Shown in pieces: positions 38,620 through 48,456 of a stretch of 64,000 bases of DNA. Both the position numbers and the translations under genes were made by a program. Below the pieces are notes generated by a model. It was not told the DNA's origin, ran no database searches, and saw nothing but the letters and a program-made list of their open reading frames with translations. Numbering within the stretch: position 1 is the stretch's first letter; each line of letters starts with the position of its first letter. This stretch comes from Paracoccus solventivorans (GTDB lineage Bacteria > Pseudomonadota > Alphaproteobacteria > Rhodobacterales > Rhodobacteraceae). Location of the stretch: positions 62,001 to 126,000 of the forward strand of contig NZ_FRCK01000004.1 of assembly GCF_900142875.1 (NCBI RefSeq), written 5' to 3'.

Positions 38620-39495
38620 CTAGAACCCGCCGCCGAGCGCCTGGCAGAGCCGGTCGAGCTGGTCCAGGTCGCGGTAGGTGATGGTCATCCGGCCGCCGTC
38701 CTGGCCCGCATGCTCGATACGGACCCGCATCTTGAGCTGCGCCGAAAGGTCCGATTCCAGCGCCAGCGTGTCGGCATCCTTTTCGCTGCGGATGCGCGGG
38801 GTTTCCGGTTTCGGCTGGGTGGCCTGGCGGGCCAGCGCCTCGGTCTCGCGCACGGACAGGTTGCGCTCGATCACCTTGCGGGCCATAGCGACCGGGTCGG
38901 GGGCGGTAATCAGCGCCCGCGCATGCCCGGCGGTCAGCTTGCCGTCGCGGACGAAACCTTGCACCTGTTCGGGCAGGTTGAGCAGCCGCAGCAGGTTGGA
39001 GATATGGCTGCGGCTCTTGTCCAGCGCCTCGGCGAGGCGTTCCTGGGTATGGCCGAAACGGTCCATCAGCTGGCGGAACGAGGCGGCTTCCTCGATCGGG
39101 TTCAGGTCGGCGCGCTGGATGTTCTCGATCAGCGCGACTTCCAGCACCTCGGTGTCGTCCAGCTCGCGGATCAGCACCGGCAGCTCGTGCAGCTGCGCGA
39201 TCTGGGCCGCACGCCAGCGGCGTTCGCCGGCGACGATCTGGTAGAGATCGGGCTCAGTCGGGTGTGGGCGCACGATCAGTGGTTGCAGGATGCCGCGATT
39301 GCGCAGCGACGCAGCGAGTTCGTTCAGCGCCTCGGGGTCGAACTGCCGCCGCGGCTGATCGGGGTTCGGGATGATCTGCTCGACAGGCAGGGTCTGCGGC
39401 GCCTTGGACGCAGCACCAGGGACGAGTTCGACATCGGCCATCAGCGCCGACAGGCCACGGCCAAGCCCGGCCCGGCGCGGTTTCGGATCAGCCAT
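38620..39495 (-). CDS. parB: Chromosome partitioning protein ParB
   Basis: parS-binding CTPase. 291 residues: N-terminal GLGRGLSALMADV, the CTP-binding motif GERRWRAAQ with ENIQRADLNPIEEA, the HTH region SHISNLLRLLNLPEQV, GHARALI, and a C-terminal dimer domain. It converges with hemW (three bases apart) and overlaps parA by eight bases. Two parS-like sites lie 1.3 and 3.2 kb upstream. Confidence 0.95.
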   Translation of the reverse strand: MADPKPRRAGLGRGLSALMADVELVPGAASKAPQTLPVEQIIPNPDQPRRQFDPEALNELAASLRNRGILQPLIVRPHPTEPDLYQIVAGERRWRAAQIAQLHELPVLIRELDDTEVLEVALIENIQRADLNPIEEAASFRQLMDRFGHTQERLAEALDKSRSHISNLLRLLNLPEQVQGFVRDGKLTAGHARALITAPDPVAMARKVIERNLSVRETEALARQATQPKPETPRIRSEKDADTLALESDLSAQLKMRVRIEHAGQDGGRMTITYRDLDQLDRLCQALGGGF

Positions 39496-40279
39496 GCGCT
39501 GCTGCCTTTCCTGAAGATTTCAGCCCCTTGGCCAGCAGTTCGGCGGCGAGCGCGCGATAGGCGCTGCTGCCTTTCGACTGCGGATCGTAATGGATCACCG
39601 GCAGGGCGTGGGAGGGGGATTCTGACACGCGGACATTGCGGGGGACCACGGTCTGGAACACCAGCGGGCCCAGGGTCTTGCGGGCATCAGCCTCGACCTG
39701 TTGCGACAGGTTGTTGCGGGAATCGGCCATGGTCAGCAGGATCCCCTCGATCCGCAGGTCGGGATTGGCCGAGGACCGCACCTCGCGCACGGTCAGCATC
39801 AGCTGCGAGAGGCCCTCGAGCGCGTAGAACTCCGCCTGCAGCGGCACGATGACGCTATCGGAGGCGACCATGGCGTTCAGCGTCAGCAGCCCCAGCGCGG
39901 GCGGGCAGTCGATCAGCACGATGCCGCGGGCTTGCCGCAACGCATCCGCCAGCAGCTGAGTGCGGCGCGGGCGGGCAGCGATGTCCAGTTCGGCCGAGGC
40001 AAGGTCGGCGGTGGCGGGGACGATGGCGAGGTTCGGAATGCCGGTGTCCTGTACTGCCTCGGTCCAGTCGGCATCCCCGATCAGCAGGTCGTAGCTGGTC
40101 GTCTGGCGCCCGTCGGCATCGATTCCCAACCCCGTCGAGGCATTCCCCTGGGGATCGAGGTCCACGATGGTGACCTGGAGCCCCTGTTCGGCCAGCGCCG
40201 CCCCGAGATTGATCGCGGTGGTGGTCTTGCCTACCCCGCCCTTCTGGTTTGCGACGGCGATGATCATGCGTTCAGCCAT
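39488..40279 (-). CDS. parA: Chromosome partitioning ATPase ParA
   Basis: Deviant Walker-A ATPase moving the origin region. 263 residues from [20 protein letters not shown]; Walker A' at about residues 10-18, DLDPQGNASTGLG, IDCPPALGLLT and VPLQAEFYALEG follow. The start at 40279 overlaps the end of rsmG by eight bases. Order mnmG-rsmG-parA-parB is the classic near-origin arrangement. Confidence 0.95.
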   Translation of the reverse strand: MAERMIIAVANQKGGVGKTTTAINLGAALAEQGLQVTIVDLDPQGNASTGLGIDADGRQTTSYDLLIGDADWTEAVQDTGIPNLAIVPATADLASAELDIAARPRRTQLLADALRQARGIVLIDCPPALGLLTLNAMVASDSVIVPLQAEFYALEGLSQLMLTVREVRSSANPDLRIEGILLTMADSRNNLSQQVEADARKTLGPLVFQTVVPRNVRVSESPSHALPVIHYDPQSKGSSAYRALAAELLAKGLKSSGKAAAHG

Positions 40280-40850
40280 GGCGGATATTGCTGATCTGAA
40301 GGATGGCGGCAGCGGGGTCAGTGGTGCTGGGATGGATTTCGGCGTCAAAGCGCCAATTCCGGCGGGCTGCGGTCAGCTCGGTCTGCCAGTTTCGTCCCTT
40401 CATGAGCCATGCCGTTCCGTCTTGTGCCAGATGCCGGTCCAGATATGGCACAAGCCGGTCCAGCGGGGCAAGCGCCCGGGCGCTGAGATTGGCGGCATCG
40501 GCGGGGGGCAGCTCTTCGATGCGGGCGGCCGTGGCGGTGCAATTCGCAAGTCCCAACTCCCGAATTGCGGTCTGCAGGAACGCCACCTTGCGGCGATCCG
40601 AATCGACCAGCTGCACCGGCAACTCGGGGTGGAAGATCGCGACGACCAGGCCGGGCAGGCCGCCGCCGCTGCCGATGTCGAGCCATGGGCCTTGCGGGTC
40701 GGGATGCAGCCGCGCCAGCTGTGCGCTGTCGGCGATATGGCGCTGTTCGAGTTGGGCCAGAGAGGCCGGCGCAACCAAGTTGATCGCCGAATTCCATTTC
40801 CGGATCAGCGCCGCGTACTGCACCAGCCGTGCTTCACGTGAAGCACTCAC
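40272..40850 (-). CDS. rsmG: 16S rRNA (guanine527-N7)-methyltransferase
   Basis: SAM-dependent methylation of 16S rRNA. 192 residues, with the SAM motif [28 protein letters not shown] and the late [15 protein letters not shown] start at 40850 overlapping the mnmG stop (GTGA). Its codons 3-7 fall in a parS-like palindrome. Confidence 0.94.
   Translation of the reverse strand: MSASREARLVQYAALIRKWNSAINLVAPASLAQLEQRHIADSAQLARLHPDPQGPWLDIGSGGGLPGLVVAIFHPELPVQLVDSDRRKVAFLQTAIRELGLANCTATAARIEELPPADAANLSARALAPLDRLVPYLDRHLAQDGTAWLMKGRNWQTELTAARRNWRFDAEIHPSTTDPAAAILQISNIRHG
40830..40845. promoter_or_regulatory. parS-like site inside rsmG
   Basis: TGCTTCACGTGAAGCA is a perfect 16-base palindrome differing from the parS consensus TGTTTCACGTGAAACA at one symmetric pair. 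It lies at the very start of rsmG coding sequence, 551 bases from parA. Confidence 0.75.
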
Positions 40851-42715
40851 GCCGCCGCCGTCCCACAGTTCCGGGCGATACCGATCAGCAGGGTGAGCGC
40901 GGCAGGAGTCATGCCCTCGATGGCGCTGGCCTGAGCGATGGTGGCGGGACGAGTAGCGTCCAGCTTGGCCTGCAATTCATGCGAGATGCCGCGGATCTGC
41001 TGGTAATCCAGATCCTGCGGCAGGCGCATCTGTTCGTTGCGGCGAATATCGGCAGCATCGCGGGATTGCCGGTCGGTGAACTGCGCGTAGATTGCGTCGT
41101 TGCGCAGCATCTGCAGCACCTCTTCGTCAGCGACCAATTCCGGCGGAAGCAGCGGTAGCACCGCAGGCTGGGGCAGATCCACCTGACCTAGCAGACCAAA
41201 GGCAGTGCGGCGATGCCCGTCCTGCCGGACGGCGATACCATGGCCAGCCAGTTGCTGCGGCGTAAAGCTGATCGATTCGGCCCGCGCCTGCCCGGAGGTG
41301 AAACGCTGCAGCTTGTCGCAGAATCGCTCTGCCCGCTCGGCACCCACCAGCCCGATTTCCATGCCCAACGGGGTCAGCCGCCGGTCTGCATTGTCGGCGC
41401 GAAGCGACAGACGGAATTCGGCGCGAGAGGTAAACATCCGGTAAGGCTCGGTGGCGCCGCGGGTGATCAGATCGTCGATCATCACCCCGATATAGCTGCC
41501 GGTGCGGCTGAAAATCACCGGCGACCGGCCTTGCGCCGCAAGTGCCGCATTCATTCCCGCGACCAGCCCCTGTGCCGCGGCCTCCTCATAGCCGGTCGTC
41601 CCGTTGACCTGACCGGCCAGATACAGCCCGGCAACCGCACGGGTTTCCAGCGTCGGCTGCAGGCTGCGGGGGTCGATATAGTCATATTCCACCGCATAAC
41701 CCGGCTGCACGATTTCCGCCGACTCCAGTCCGCGGACCGAGCGGATATAAACCTGCTGCACGTCCTCGGGCAACGAGGTCGAGATGCCGTTCGGATAGAC
41801 CAACGGACTGTCCAGCCCCTCGGGCTCCAGGAAGATCTGATGCGAATCCTTGTCCGCAAACCGGACGATCTTGTCCTCGATCGACGGGCAGTAGCGCGGC
41901 CCCGCCCCGGCGATCCGCCCGCCGTACATGGCCGAGCGGAGCAGGTTTTCCCGGATGATGCGATGGGTTTCCGAGTTCGTATGGGTGATCGCACAGGAAA
42001 GCTGCGCCACTACAGGCGCGGCATTCAGAAAGGACAGCATTGTCGGGGGATCGTCGCCCGGTTGCTGCTCCAGACTGTCCCAGTCGATCGAACTGCGCAG
42101 CAGCCGCGGCGGGGTGCCGGTCTTCAACCGCCCCAGCGGCAGGTTCAGCGCCAAAAGCGACCCCGACAAGCCGCTGGCCTGGTCATTCCCCCAGCGCCCG
42201 GCTGGACGCAAGACATCGCCGATATGAATGGTTCCGTTCAAAAACGTCCCGGCCGCCACCACCACGGCACCGGCCATCAGTGCGGTGCCGTCAGCCAGCT
42301 CCACCCCGGCAACCCGGTTCCCCGCCAGCGCAAGCGCCTTGACCTCGCCCAACACCACTTCCAGGCCATCCAGCTTGCGCAGCTCCCGCCCTGCCGCGGC
42401 GCGGTAAAGTCCCCGGTCGGCCTGCGCCCGCGGCCCCTGAACCGCCGGCCCCTTGCGCCGGTTCAGCAACCGGAACTGGATCCCTGCTGCGTCGGCCAGC
42501 CGACCCATCAACCCATCCAGCGCGTCGACCTCGCGCACCAGATGCCCCTTGCCCAACCCGCCGATGGCCGGGTTGCAGGACATGGTCCCCGCGTCGTCGG
42601 CCCGCATCGTCACCAGCGCCACGCGCACGCCCATCCGCGCCGCTGCCGCGGCTGCTTCCAAGCCGGCGTGGCCCGCCCCGATGACAATCACATCGTAATG
42701 TTTCACGTGAAGCAC
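40847..42715 (-). CDS. mnmG: tRNA uridine-5-carboxymethylaminomethyl modification enzyme MnmG (GidA)
   Basis: FAD protein that with MnmE modifies the wobble uridine of certain tRNAs. 622 residues. FAD motif [21 protein letters not shown], then [58 protein letters not shown] and [19 protein letters not shown] start at 42715 giving MLHVKHYDV; that leader is written by a parS-like site. Adjacent to its partner mnmE. Confidence 0.96.
   Translation of the reverse strand: MLHVKHYDVIVIGAGHAGLEAAAAAARMGVRVALVTMRADDAGTMSCNPAIGGLGKGHLVREVDALDGLMGRLADAAGIQFRLLNRRKGPAVQGPRAQADRGLYRAAAGRELRKLDGLEVVLGEVKALALAGNRVAGVELADGTALMAGAVVVAAGTFLNGTIHIGDVLRPAGRWGNDQASGLSGSLLALNLPLGRLKTGTPPRLLRSSIDWDSLEQQPGDDPPTMLSFLNAAPVVAQLSCAITHTNSETHRIIRENLLRSAMYGGRIAGAGPRYCPSIEDKIVRFADKDSHQIFLEPEGLDSPLVYPNGISTSLPEDVQQVYIRSVRGLESAEIVQPGYAVEYDYIDPRSLQPTLETRAVAGLYLAGQVNGTTGYEEAAAQGLVAGMNAALAAQGRSPVIFSRTGSYIGVMIDDLITRGATEPYRMFTSRAEFRLSLRADNADRRLTPLGMEIGLVGAERAERFCDKLQRFTSGQARAESISFTPQQLAGHGIAVRQDGHRRTAFGLLGQVDLPQPAVLPLLPPELVADEEVLQMLRNDAIYAQFTDRQSRDAADIRRNEQMRLPQDLDYQQIRGISHELQAKLDATRPATIAQASAIEGMTPAALTLLIGIARNCGTAAA
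42699..42714. promoter_or_regulatory. parS-like site at the mnmG start
   Basis: TGTTTCACGTGAAGCA matches the parS consensus at 15 of 16 positions. It covers the start codon region of mnmG, one base from the mnmE stop codon. Confidence 0.82.
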
Positions 42716-43966
42716 CTATTTTCCGATGCAGAAGCGCGAGAAGATTTCATCCAGATAGTCATCCGGAGCAATTTTCCCAACCACCTCGCTCAACCGATGC
42801 GAGGCCTGCCGCACCGCTTCCGCCAACAGCTCCGCCGGCTGCCCCCTGCGAACCGCCAGCACCGCCAGCGCATCCTCCAACGCATCAGCCTGCCGCTTAC
42901 GCGTCACCAGCCCGGCGCCCGCGACCCGCTCCGCCAGACGTCGCCGCAACTCCTCCAGCATTTCCGGGACGCCCGCCCCCGTCGCTGCGGAAATCCCCCG
43001 ACCGCCCAGATCCGCCTTCGACCACAGGACCAGATCCCCGTCCTGGTAAAGCTCCTCCACCGCGCGCCCGTCCTCGGACAGATGCAGCCGCAGATCCGCC
43101 TGCCGAGCCCGGTCGCGCGCGCGGTCCACCCCCAGCCCTTCGACAAAATCCTCGGCGTCTCGCAAACCCGCGGTATCCAGGAATGTCACCGCCAACCCAC
43201 CCAACTCGGTATGCAGCTCCAGCACGTCGCGGGTGGTACCGGCCACATCGCTGACCAGAGCCATCTCGCGCCGCGCGATCCGGTTCAACAATGACGACTT
43301 CCCCGCATTCGGAGGTCCGACGATCGCCACCTCGAACCCCGCCCGCAACCGCTCCGCCGCCGGCAGCCCGGCGACGGCCGCGGCGATATCCACCCGCACC
43401 GAGTCCAGCAGTTCGAACACCTCGTCCGGAACTTCGTCCGGAACTTCCTCATCGGCAAAATCCAGCGAGACCTCGATCAGCGCCCCCGCCCGCACCAGCC
43501 GCTCGCGCAGCCCCTCGGTCCAGCGGGCCAGCTCGCCCGAAACCACCCGCAGCGCCTGCTGGCGCTGGGCCTCGCTCTCGGCCGCCAGCAGGTCGGACAG
43601 CGCCTCGACTTCGCTCAGCGCCAGCGCCCCGTTCAGCAACCCGCGGCGGGTAAACTCGCCGGCCTCAGCCAGCCTCGCCCCGCGGGCACGCAGTGCCTCC
43701 TGCAACCGCCGCACCACCACCGGCGCGCCATGCAGCTGGAACTCCACCACCGCCTCGCCGGTAAAGCTGGCGCCCTCGTCAAAGCGGATCACCAGCGCCC
43801 GGTCGATCAGGTCGCCATCATGCAGCGACCGCAGTTCCGCCCGCCGAGCCACCGGCAGCTCCCCGGCGATCGCCTCGGCGATGCTGCGCGCCTCGGGCCC
43901 GCTCAGCCTTACGACCGAGACCCCGCCCCGCCCCGCCGGCGTCGCTTCGGCATAGATCGTGGACAT
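42716..43966 (-). CDS. mnmE: tRNA modification GTPase MnmE
   Basis: 416 residues. N-terminal tetrahydrofolate-binding domain (STIYAEATPAGRGGVSVVRLSGP), central helical domain, G domain with GPPNAGKSSLLN (G1) and VAGTTRDVLE plus LDTAGLRD (G3), and the essential C-terminal FCIGK with the catalytic Cys. Slightly short against E. coli but normal for alphaproteobacteria. Partner of MnmG next door. Confidence 0.96.
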   Translation of the reverse strand: MSTIYAEATPAGRGGVSVVRLSGPEARSIAEAIAGELPVARRAELRSLHDGDLIDRALVIRFDEGASFTGEAVVEFQLHGAPVVVRRLQEALRARGARLAEAGEFTRRGLLNGALALSEVEALSDLLAAESEAQRQQALRVVSGELARWTEGLRERLVRAGALIEVSLDFADEEVPDEVPDEVFELLDSVRVDIAAAVAGLPAAERLRAGFEVAIVGPPNAGKSSLLNRIARREMALVSDVAGTTRDVLELHTELGGLAVTFLDTAGLRDAEDFVEGLGVDRARDRARQADLRLHLSEDGRAVEELYQDGDLVLWSKADLGGRGISAATGAGVPEMLEELRRRLAERVAGAGLVTRKRQADALEDALAVLAVRRGQPAELLAEAVRQASHRLSEVVGKIAPDDYLDEIFSRFCIGK

Positions 43967-43973
43967 CCCATGC

Positions 43974-45248
43974 TCAGGCGTTCATCGAATCGAAGAACTC
44001 GGCGTTGGTCTTGGTCTGTTTCAGCTTGGAAATCAGGAACTCGATGGCATCCGTCGTGCCCATCGGGTTCAGGATCCGCCGCAGCAGATAGGTCTTCTGC
44101 AGATCCTTCTGGTCGACCAGCAGCTCTTCCTTGCGGGTGCCGGACTTCAGGATATCCATCGCCGGGAACACCCGCTTGTCGGCCACCTTGCGGTCCAGCA
44201 CGATTTCCGAGTTGCCGGTGCCCTTGAACTCCTCAAAGATCACCTCGTCCATGCGGCTGCCGGTGTCGATCAGCGCCGTGGCGATGATGGTCAGCGAGCC
44301 GCCTTCCTCGATGTTCCGCGCCGCGCCAAAGAACCGCTTCGGCCGCTGCAGGGCATTCGCGTCCACGCCCCCGGTCAGCACCTTCCCCGAGGACGGCACC
44401 ACCGTGTTGAACGCACGCCCCAGCCGGGTGATCGAATCGAGCAGGATGACAACATCACGCTTGTGCTCGACCAGCCGCTTGGCCTTCTCAATCACCATCT
44501 CGCTGACCGCGACGTGACGCGAGGCCGGCTCGTCGAAGGTCGAGGACACCACCTCACCCTTGACGGAACGCTGCATGTCGGTCACTTCCTCGGGTCGCTC
44601 GTCGATCAGCAGCACGATCAGATAGCATTCCGGGTGATTTTTCTCGATAGAATTCGCGATGTTCTGCAAAAGCACCGTCTTGCCGGTGCGCGGCGGCGCC
44701 ACGATCAGCGACCGCTGCCCCTTGCCGATCGGCGCCACCAGGTCGATGATCCGGGCGGAGCGATCCTTCGCCGTCGGATCGTCCAGCTCCATCTTCAGCC
44801 GCTCATTGGGGTAAAGCGGGGTCAGGTTGTCAAACGCGACCTTGTGCCGGGCCTTTTCGGGGCTTTCGAAATTGATCTTCTCGACGCTGATCAGCGCGAA
44901 ATAACGTTCGTTTTCGCCGGGTGCCCGGATCACCCCCTCGACCGTGTCGCCGGTGCGCAGGCTGAACTGCCGGATCATGTCGGGGCTGACATAGATGTCG
45001 TCGGGGCCGGGCAGATAGTTGGCCTCGGGCGAGCGCAGGAACCCGAACCCGTCCTGCACCACCTCCAGCACGCCGTCGCCGCCGATCTCGAACCCCTCCT
45101 CGGCATGTTCCTTGAGCAGCGAGAACATCATCTCGCCCTTGCGCATGGTCGAGGCGTTCTCGATCTCCCATTCCTCGGCGATGGCCAGCAGATCGGCCGG
45201 GCTCTTGGCCTTGAGGTCGGCGAGGTTCAGACGTTCCTGGCTCATCAT
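43974..45248 (-). CDS. rho: Transcription termination factor Rho
   Basis: RNA-dependent ATPase, hexameric. 424 residues from [23 protein letters not shown]-binding CSD region [23 protein letters not shown], Walker [24 protein letters not shown], and the Q/R loops with [15 protein letters not shown]. The ATG pair at 45248/45245 matches the family N-terminus better than an upstream frame. Confidence 0.97.
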   Translation of the reverse strand: MMSQERLNLADLKAKSPADLLAIAEEWEIENASTMRKGEMMFSLLKEHAEEGFEIGGDGVLEVVQDGFGFLRSPEANYLPGPDDIYVSPDMIRQFSLRTGDTVEGVIRAPGENERYFALISVEKINFESPEKARHKVAFDNLTPLYPNERLKMELDDPTAKDRSARIIDLVAPIGKGQRSLIVAPPRTGKTVLLQNIANSIEKNHPECYLIVLLIDERPEEVTDMQRSVKGEVVSSTFDEPASRHVAVSEMVIEKAKRLVEHKRDVVILLDSITRLGRAFNTVVPSSGKVLTGGVDANALQRPKRFFGAARNIEEGGSLTIIATALIDTGSRMDEVIFEEFKGTGNSEIVLDRKVADKRVFPAMDILKSGTRKEELLVDQKDLQKTYLLRRILNPMGTTDAIEFLISKLKQTKTNAEFFDSMNA

Positions 45249-45367
45249 GTCATCCATACGGCGCAGCGGCCCCGGAACGGGCGCGGCAACAGATCCTGTG
45301 TCGGAAGAGATCACCCCGGACGGGGCGCGCCTCGCCACATAATGCAGATCGCCCGCAAAGTCAAACT

Positions 45368-45817
45368 TCAGAACTTGAGGATCACCGACAGCACGATCAC
45401 CACCATGAACAGGGTCGGGATCTCGTTGGCGATCCGATAGGTACGGCCGCTGGCGCCCTCGCCCCGCATCAGCTTGCGGCGGTGGATCATCAGCCAGTGG
45501 TGGAACACCGTCATCCCCAGCACCGCCGCCGCCTTGGTCCAGGGCCAGAGCAGCGACCAGTCCACGATCCCCGGCGTGAACACCAGCGCCAGCCCCGCCA
45601 ACCAGGTCGCGATCGAGGCCGGCCCCATGATATAGCGCAAAAGCTTGTGCTCCATGATCTCGAAGCTGGCGGCGGGCTCGCCCCCGCCCTGCGCGCGTTC
45701 GGCGTGATAGACGAACAGCCGCGGCAGATAAAACAGCCCCGCCATCCAGGAAATCACCGACATCACATGGAAGGCCTTGATCCAGAGATAGGCGTCCGAA
45801 AGCCAGTCGGTCAGCAT
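45368..45817 (-). CDS. hemJ: Protoporphyrinogen oxidase HemJ
   Basis: Membrane enzyme of 149 residues oxidising protoporphyrinogen IX. Four hydrophobic segments; family residues include the His in [33 protein letters not shown] and the Trp/His-rich [13 protein letters not shown]. Start 45817 ([18 protein letters not shown]) is the family N-terminus; a longer in-frame start reaches into the intergenic origin region. Typical neighbour of the alphaproteobacterial origin. Confidence 0.9.
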   Translation of the reverse strand: MLTDWLSDAYLWIKAFHVMSVISWMAGLFYLPRLFVYHAERAQGGGEPAASFEIMEHKLLRYIMGPASIATWLAGLALVFTPGIVDWSLLWPWTKAAAVLGMTVFHHWLMIHRRKLMRGEGASGRTYRIANEIPTLFMVVIVLSVILKF

Positions 45818-45825
45818 GGGCGGTC

Positions 45826-46250
45826 TCCTTCGCCGTCTCTCTTCTTCATAAAGAAAAGATTCAGAAAGATTGATGTGGTCAGTAGGCGCAGTGGGTATCT
45901 GAACCATCATGCGCCGCGGGATTCAATCCACGCTTTGCCGCAGTGGACAAATCGGTGGAGGAACTGGTATACCAAACCAGTAATATCATAATAATCAGTG
46001 TTTTAAACGGTTCCATCCCCGCTGTGGAAAACCCGCCTGTCCGCAGCCTGTGGACAATTCCGGTGCAGTTATGCGCCTGTGGATGGATCCCCGGCGTTCC
46101 CGTTAAGTCCCGCGGCTTCATCCACGCGGTTCCGCGGACCCCGATCCGCGCACATGGCGGTCACAGGGTTTCCCACCAGACTGTCCACAGGTGCTGCCGG
46201 CTTCCCCTCGAATCCGCCGCGCGCTAGAGATGGGGCGACATGGAACGAGG
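45826..46250. other. Candidate chromosomal replication origin (oriC)
   Basis: Gene-free segment between hemJ (leftward) and aroE (rightward). It holds an AT-rich core (about 45970-46013) and several DnaA-box-like nonamers against TTATCCACA/TGTGGATAA: TGTGGAAAA 46023-46031 (8 of 9), TGTGGACAA 46049-46057 (8 of 9), TGTGGATGG 46078-46086, TCATCCACG 46118-46126, CTGTCCACA 46181-46189 and AGTGGACAA 45942-45950 (7 of 9 each). GANTC sites occur at 45858-45862 and 45920-45924. parAB and parS lie within 7 kb, and most nearby genes read away from this point. Confidence 0.72.
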
Positions 46251-46256
46251 ATGCGG

Positions 46257-47123
46257 ATGACACAGGCCCCCGAAAGCGCTGCTGACGCCCCGCCTGCGGC
46301 GGCGGTGCCGCTCTCCGGGGTGATCGGCTGGCCGGTCGCACATTCGCGCTCGCCCCGGCTGCATGGCCACTGGCTGGCCCGCTACGGCATCAAGGGCCAT
46401 TACGTGCCGCTGGCGGTGGCGCCCGAGCATCTGGCGCAGGTGCTGCGCGCGCTGCCCCGCGCCGGCTTCGTCGGTGCTAATATCACCATCCCGCACAAGG
46501 AATCGGTGCTGGCGCTGGCCGATATCGTCACCGACCGCGCGGCGCTGATCGGTGCCGCCAACACGCTGATCTTCCGCGAGGATGGCCGCATCCACGCCGA
46601 CAACACCGATGGCTACGGTTTCGTCACCAACCTGCGCCAGCAGGCCCCCGAATGGCTGCCGGACTCCGGCCCCGCGGCGGTGATCGGCGCCGGCGGTGCC
46701 GCCCGCGCCGTGGTCGCGGCGCTGCTGGAATGCGGCGTGCCGGAACTGCGCATCGCCAACCGCACCCGCATCCGCGCCGACCAGCTCAAGGCCGATTTCG
46801 GCGCCCGCGTCGTGGTCTACGACTGGGCGCAGGTCGGCAACATGCTGGAAGGCGCCGCCACCATCGTCAACTGCACCTCGATGGGGATGGAGGGCGCGCA
46901 GCCTCTGCGGCTGCCGCTGGATGCGATGTCGCCCGACGCTCTGGTCACCGATCTGGTCTACACCCCGCTCGACACGCATTTCCTGCGCGATGCGCGGGCG
47001 CGCGGCTGCACCACCGTCGACGGGCTGGGGATGCTGCTGCATCAGGCCGCGCCGGGGTTCGAACGCTGGTTCGGTATCCACCCGCAGGTGGACGAGGACC
47101 TGCGCCGGGCGGTGCTGGCATGA
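46257..47123 (+). CDS. aroE: Shikimate dehydrogenase (NADP)
   Basis: Reduces 3-dehydroshikimate to shikimate. 288 residues: GVIGWPVAHSRSPRLHGHWL (substrate site), GANITIPHKESVLAL with the catalytic Lys, GAANTLIF, DNTDGYGF and the NADP loop VIGAGGAARAVVAAL, plus ANRTRIRA. Start 46257 has ACGAGG at a normal distance; the ATG at 46251 is too close to it. ATGA overlap with coaE. Confidence 0.95.
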   Translation: MTQAPESAADAPPAAAVPLSGVIGWPVAHSRSPRLHGHWLARYGIKGHYVPLAVAPEHLAQVLRALPRAGFVGANITIPHKESVLALADIVTDRAALIGAANTLIFREDGRIHADNTDGYGFVTNLRQQAPEWLPDSGPAAVIGAGGAARAVVAALLECGVPELRIANRTRIRADQLKADFGARVVVYDWAQVGNMLEGAATIVNCTSMGMEGAQPLRLPLDAMSPDALVTDLVYTPLDTHFLRDARARGCTTVDGLGMLLHQAAPGFERWFGIHPQVDEDLRRAVLA

Positions 47124-47734
47124 GCTTCCGTCTGGGCCTGACCGGCGGCATCGGCATGGGCAAATCCACCACCGCCGCCATGTTCGCCGCCCGCGGCGTG
47201 CCGGTCTGGGACGCCGACGCCGCAGTGCATCGGCTCTACGCCCCCGGCGGCGCCGCGGTGGCCCCGGTTGCCGCCGGTTTTCCGCAGGCGCTGGCCGAGG
47301 ATGGCGGCATCGACCGCGCCGCGCTCAAGCGCGTGCTGGCCGATACGCCCGTGCGGCTGGCGGAACTGGAAGCCATCGTCCACCCGCTGGTCGCCGCCGA
47401 CCGCGCCGATTTCATCGCCGCCAATGCCGCGGCGCCGGTGGTGCTGCTCGACATTCCGCTGCTGTTCGAGACCGGGGCGCAGGCGCAGATGGACGGCGTT
47501 GCCGTGGTCTCGGCCCCGGCCGAGGTGCAGCGCGCCCGCGTCCTCGCCCGCCCCGGCATGGACGACACCACGCTGGACCTGATCCTGTCGCGGCAGATGA
47601 CCGACGCCGACCGCCGCGCCCGCGCCCGCTGGGTGATCCCGACCGACACGCTGGACCGCGCGCAGGCCACCGTCGACGCCATCCTTGCCGAAATCGCTGC
47701 CGAAACCAAAGCCGAAAGCCTGCCCGATGCGTGA
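47120..47734 (+). CDS. coaE: Dephospho-CoA kinase
   Basis: Last step of coenzyme A synthesis. 204 residues with P-loop [35 protein letters not shown] and [17 protein letters not shown]. Overlaps aroE and dnaQ, so aroE-coaE-dnaQ form one operon reading away from the putative origin. Confidence 0.95.
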   Translation: MSFRLGLTGGIGMGKSTTAAMFAARGVPVWDADAAVHRLYAPGGAAVAPVAAGFPQALAEDGGIDRAALKRVLADTPVRLAELEAIVHPLVAADRADFIAANAAAPVVLLDIPLLFETGAQAQMDGVAVVSAPAEVQRARVLARPGMDDTTLDLILSRQMTDADRRARARWVIPTDTLDRAQATVDAILAEIAAETKAESLPDA

Positions 47735-48443
47735 GATCGTCCTCGACACCGAAACCACCGGCTTCGACCCTGACACCGGCGACCGCATCGTGGAAATCGG
47801 CGCCATCGAGCTGCTAAACCACCTGCCCACCGGCCGGCATTTCCACGTCTACATCAACCCCGAACGCGACATGCCGGCCGAGGCGCTGGCCGTCCACGGG
47901 CTGACCAGCGAGTTCCTGTCCACCAAGCCCAAATTCGCCGAGATCGCCGCCGAGTTCATCGAGTTCATCGCCGAGGATTCCCGGCTGGTGATCCATAATG
48001 CCCCTTTCGACATGAAGTTCCTCAATGCCGAGCTGCGCCGCTGCGGCCATCCGCCCATCGCGATGGATCGCGCGCTGGATACGGTTACGATGGCACGCAA
48101 CAAATTCCCCGGCGCCCCGGTGTCGCTGGATGCGCTGTGCCGGCGCTGGGGCATCGACAACTCGGGCCGGACCCTGCACGGCGCGCTGCTGGACAGCGAG
48201 CTTCTGGCCGAGGTCTATCTGGAGCTGATCGGCGGCCGCCAGCCCGACCTGGTGCTGGTGACCGAGACCGCGGCGGCCGACCCCGGCGCCGGCGCCTCGG
48301 GGCCGATCCGCCCGCGCGCGCCCCGCCCCCGCCCGCTGCCGCCGCGCCTGACCGAGGGCGAGCGCCACGCCCATGCCGAGTTCGTCGCCCGCATGGGCGA
48401 GAAATCGCTCTGGCTGCGCTTTGCCGCCACCACCACGCCATGA
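47727..48443 (+). CDS. dnaQ: DNA polymerase III epsilon subunit
   Basis: 3'-5' proofreading exonuclease. 238 residues. ExoI motif [11 protein letters not shown], Exo[15 protein letters not shown] and Exo[18 protein letters not shown] with the active-site His and Asp; Pro-rich linker then the C-terminal alpha-binding tail. The start at 47727 overlaps coaE by eight bases. Confidence 0.95.
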   Translation: MREIVLDTETTGFDPDTGDRIVEIGAIELLNHLPTGRHFHVYINPERDMPAEALAVHGLTSEFLSTKPKFAEIAAEFIEFIAEDSRLVIHNAPFDMKFLNAELRRCGHPPIAMDRALDTVTMARNKFPGAPVSLDALCRRWGIDNSGRTLHGALLDSELLAEVYLELIGGRQPDLVLVTETAAADPGAGASGPIRPRAPRPRPLPPRLTEGERHAHAEFVARMGEKSLWLRFAATTTP

Positions 48444-48456
48444 CCAGGGGCGCGTG

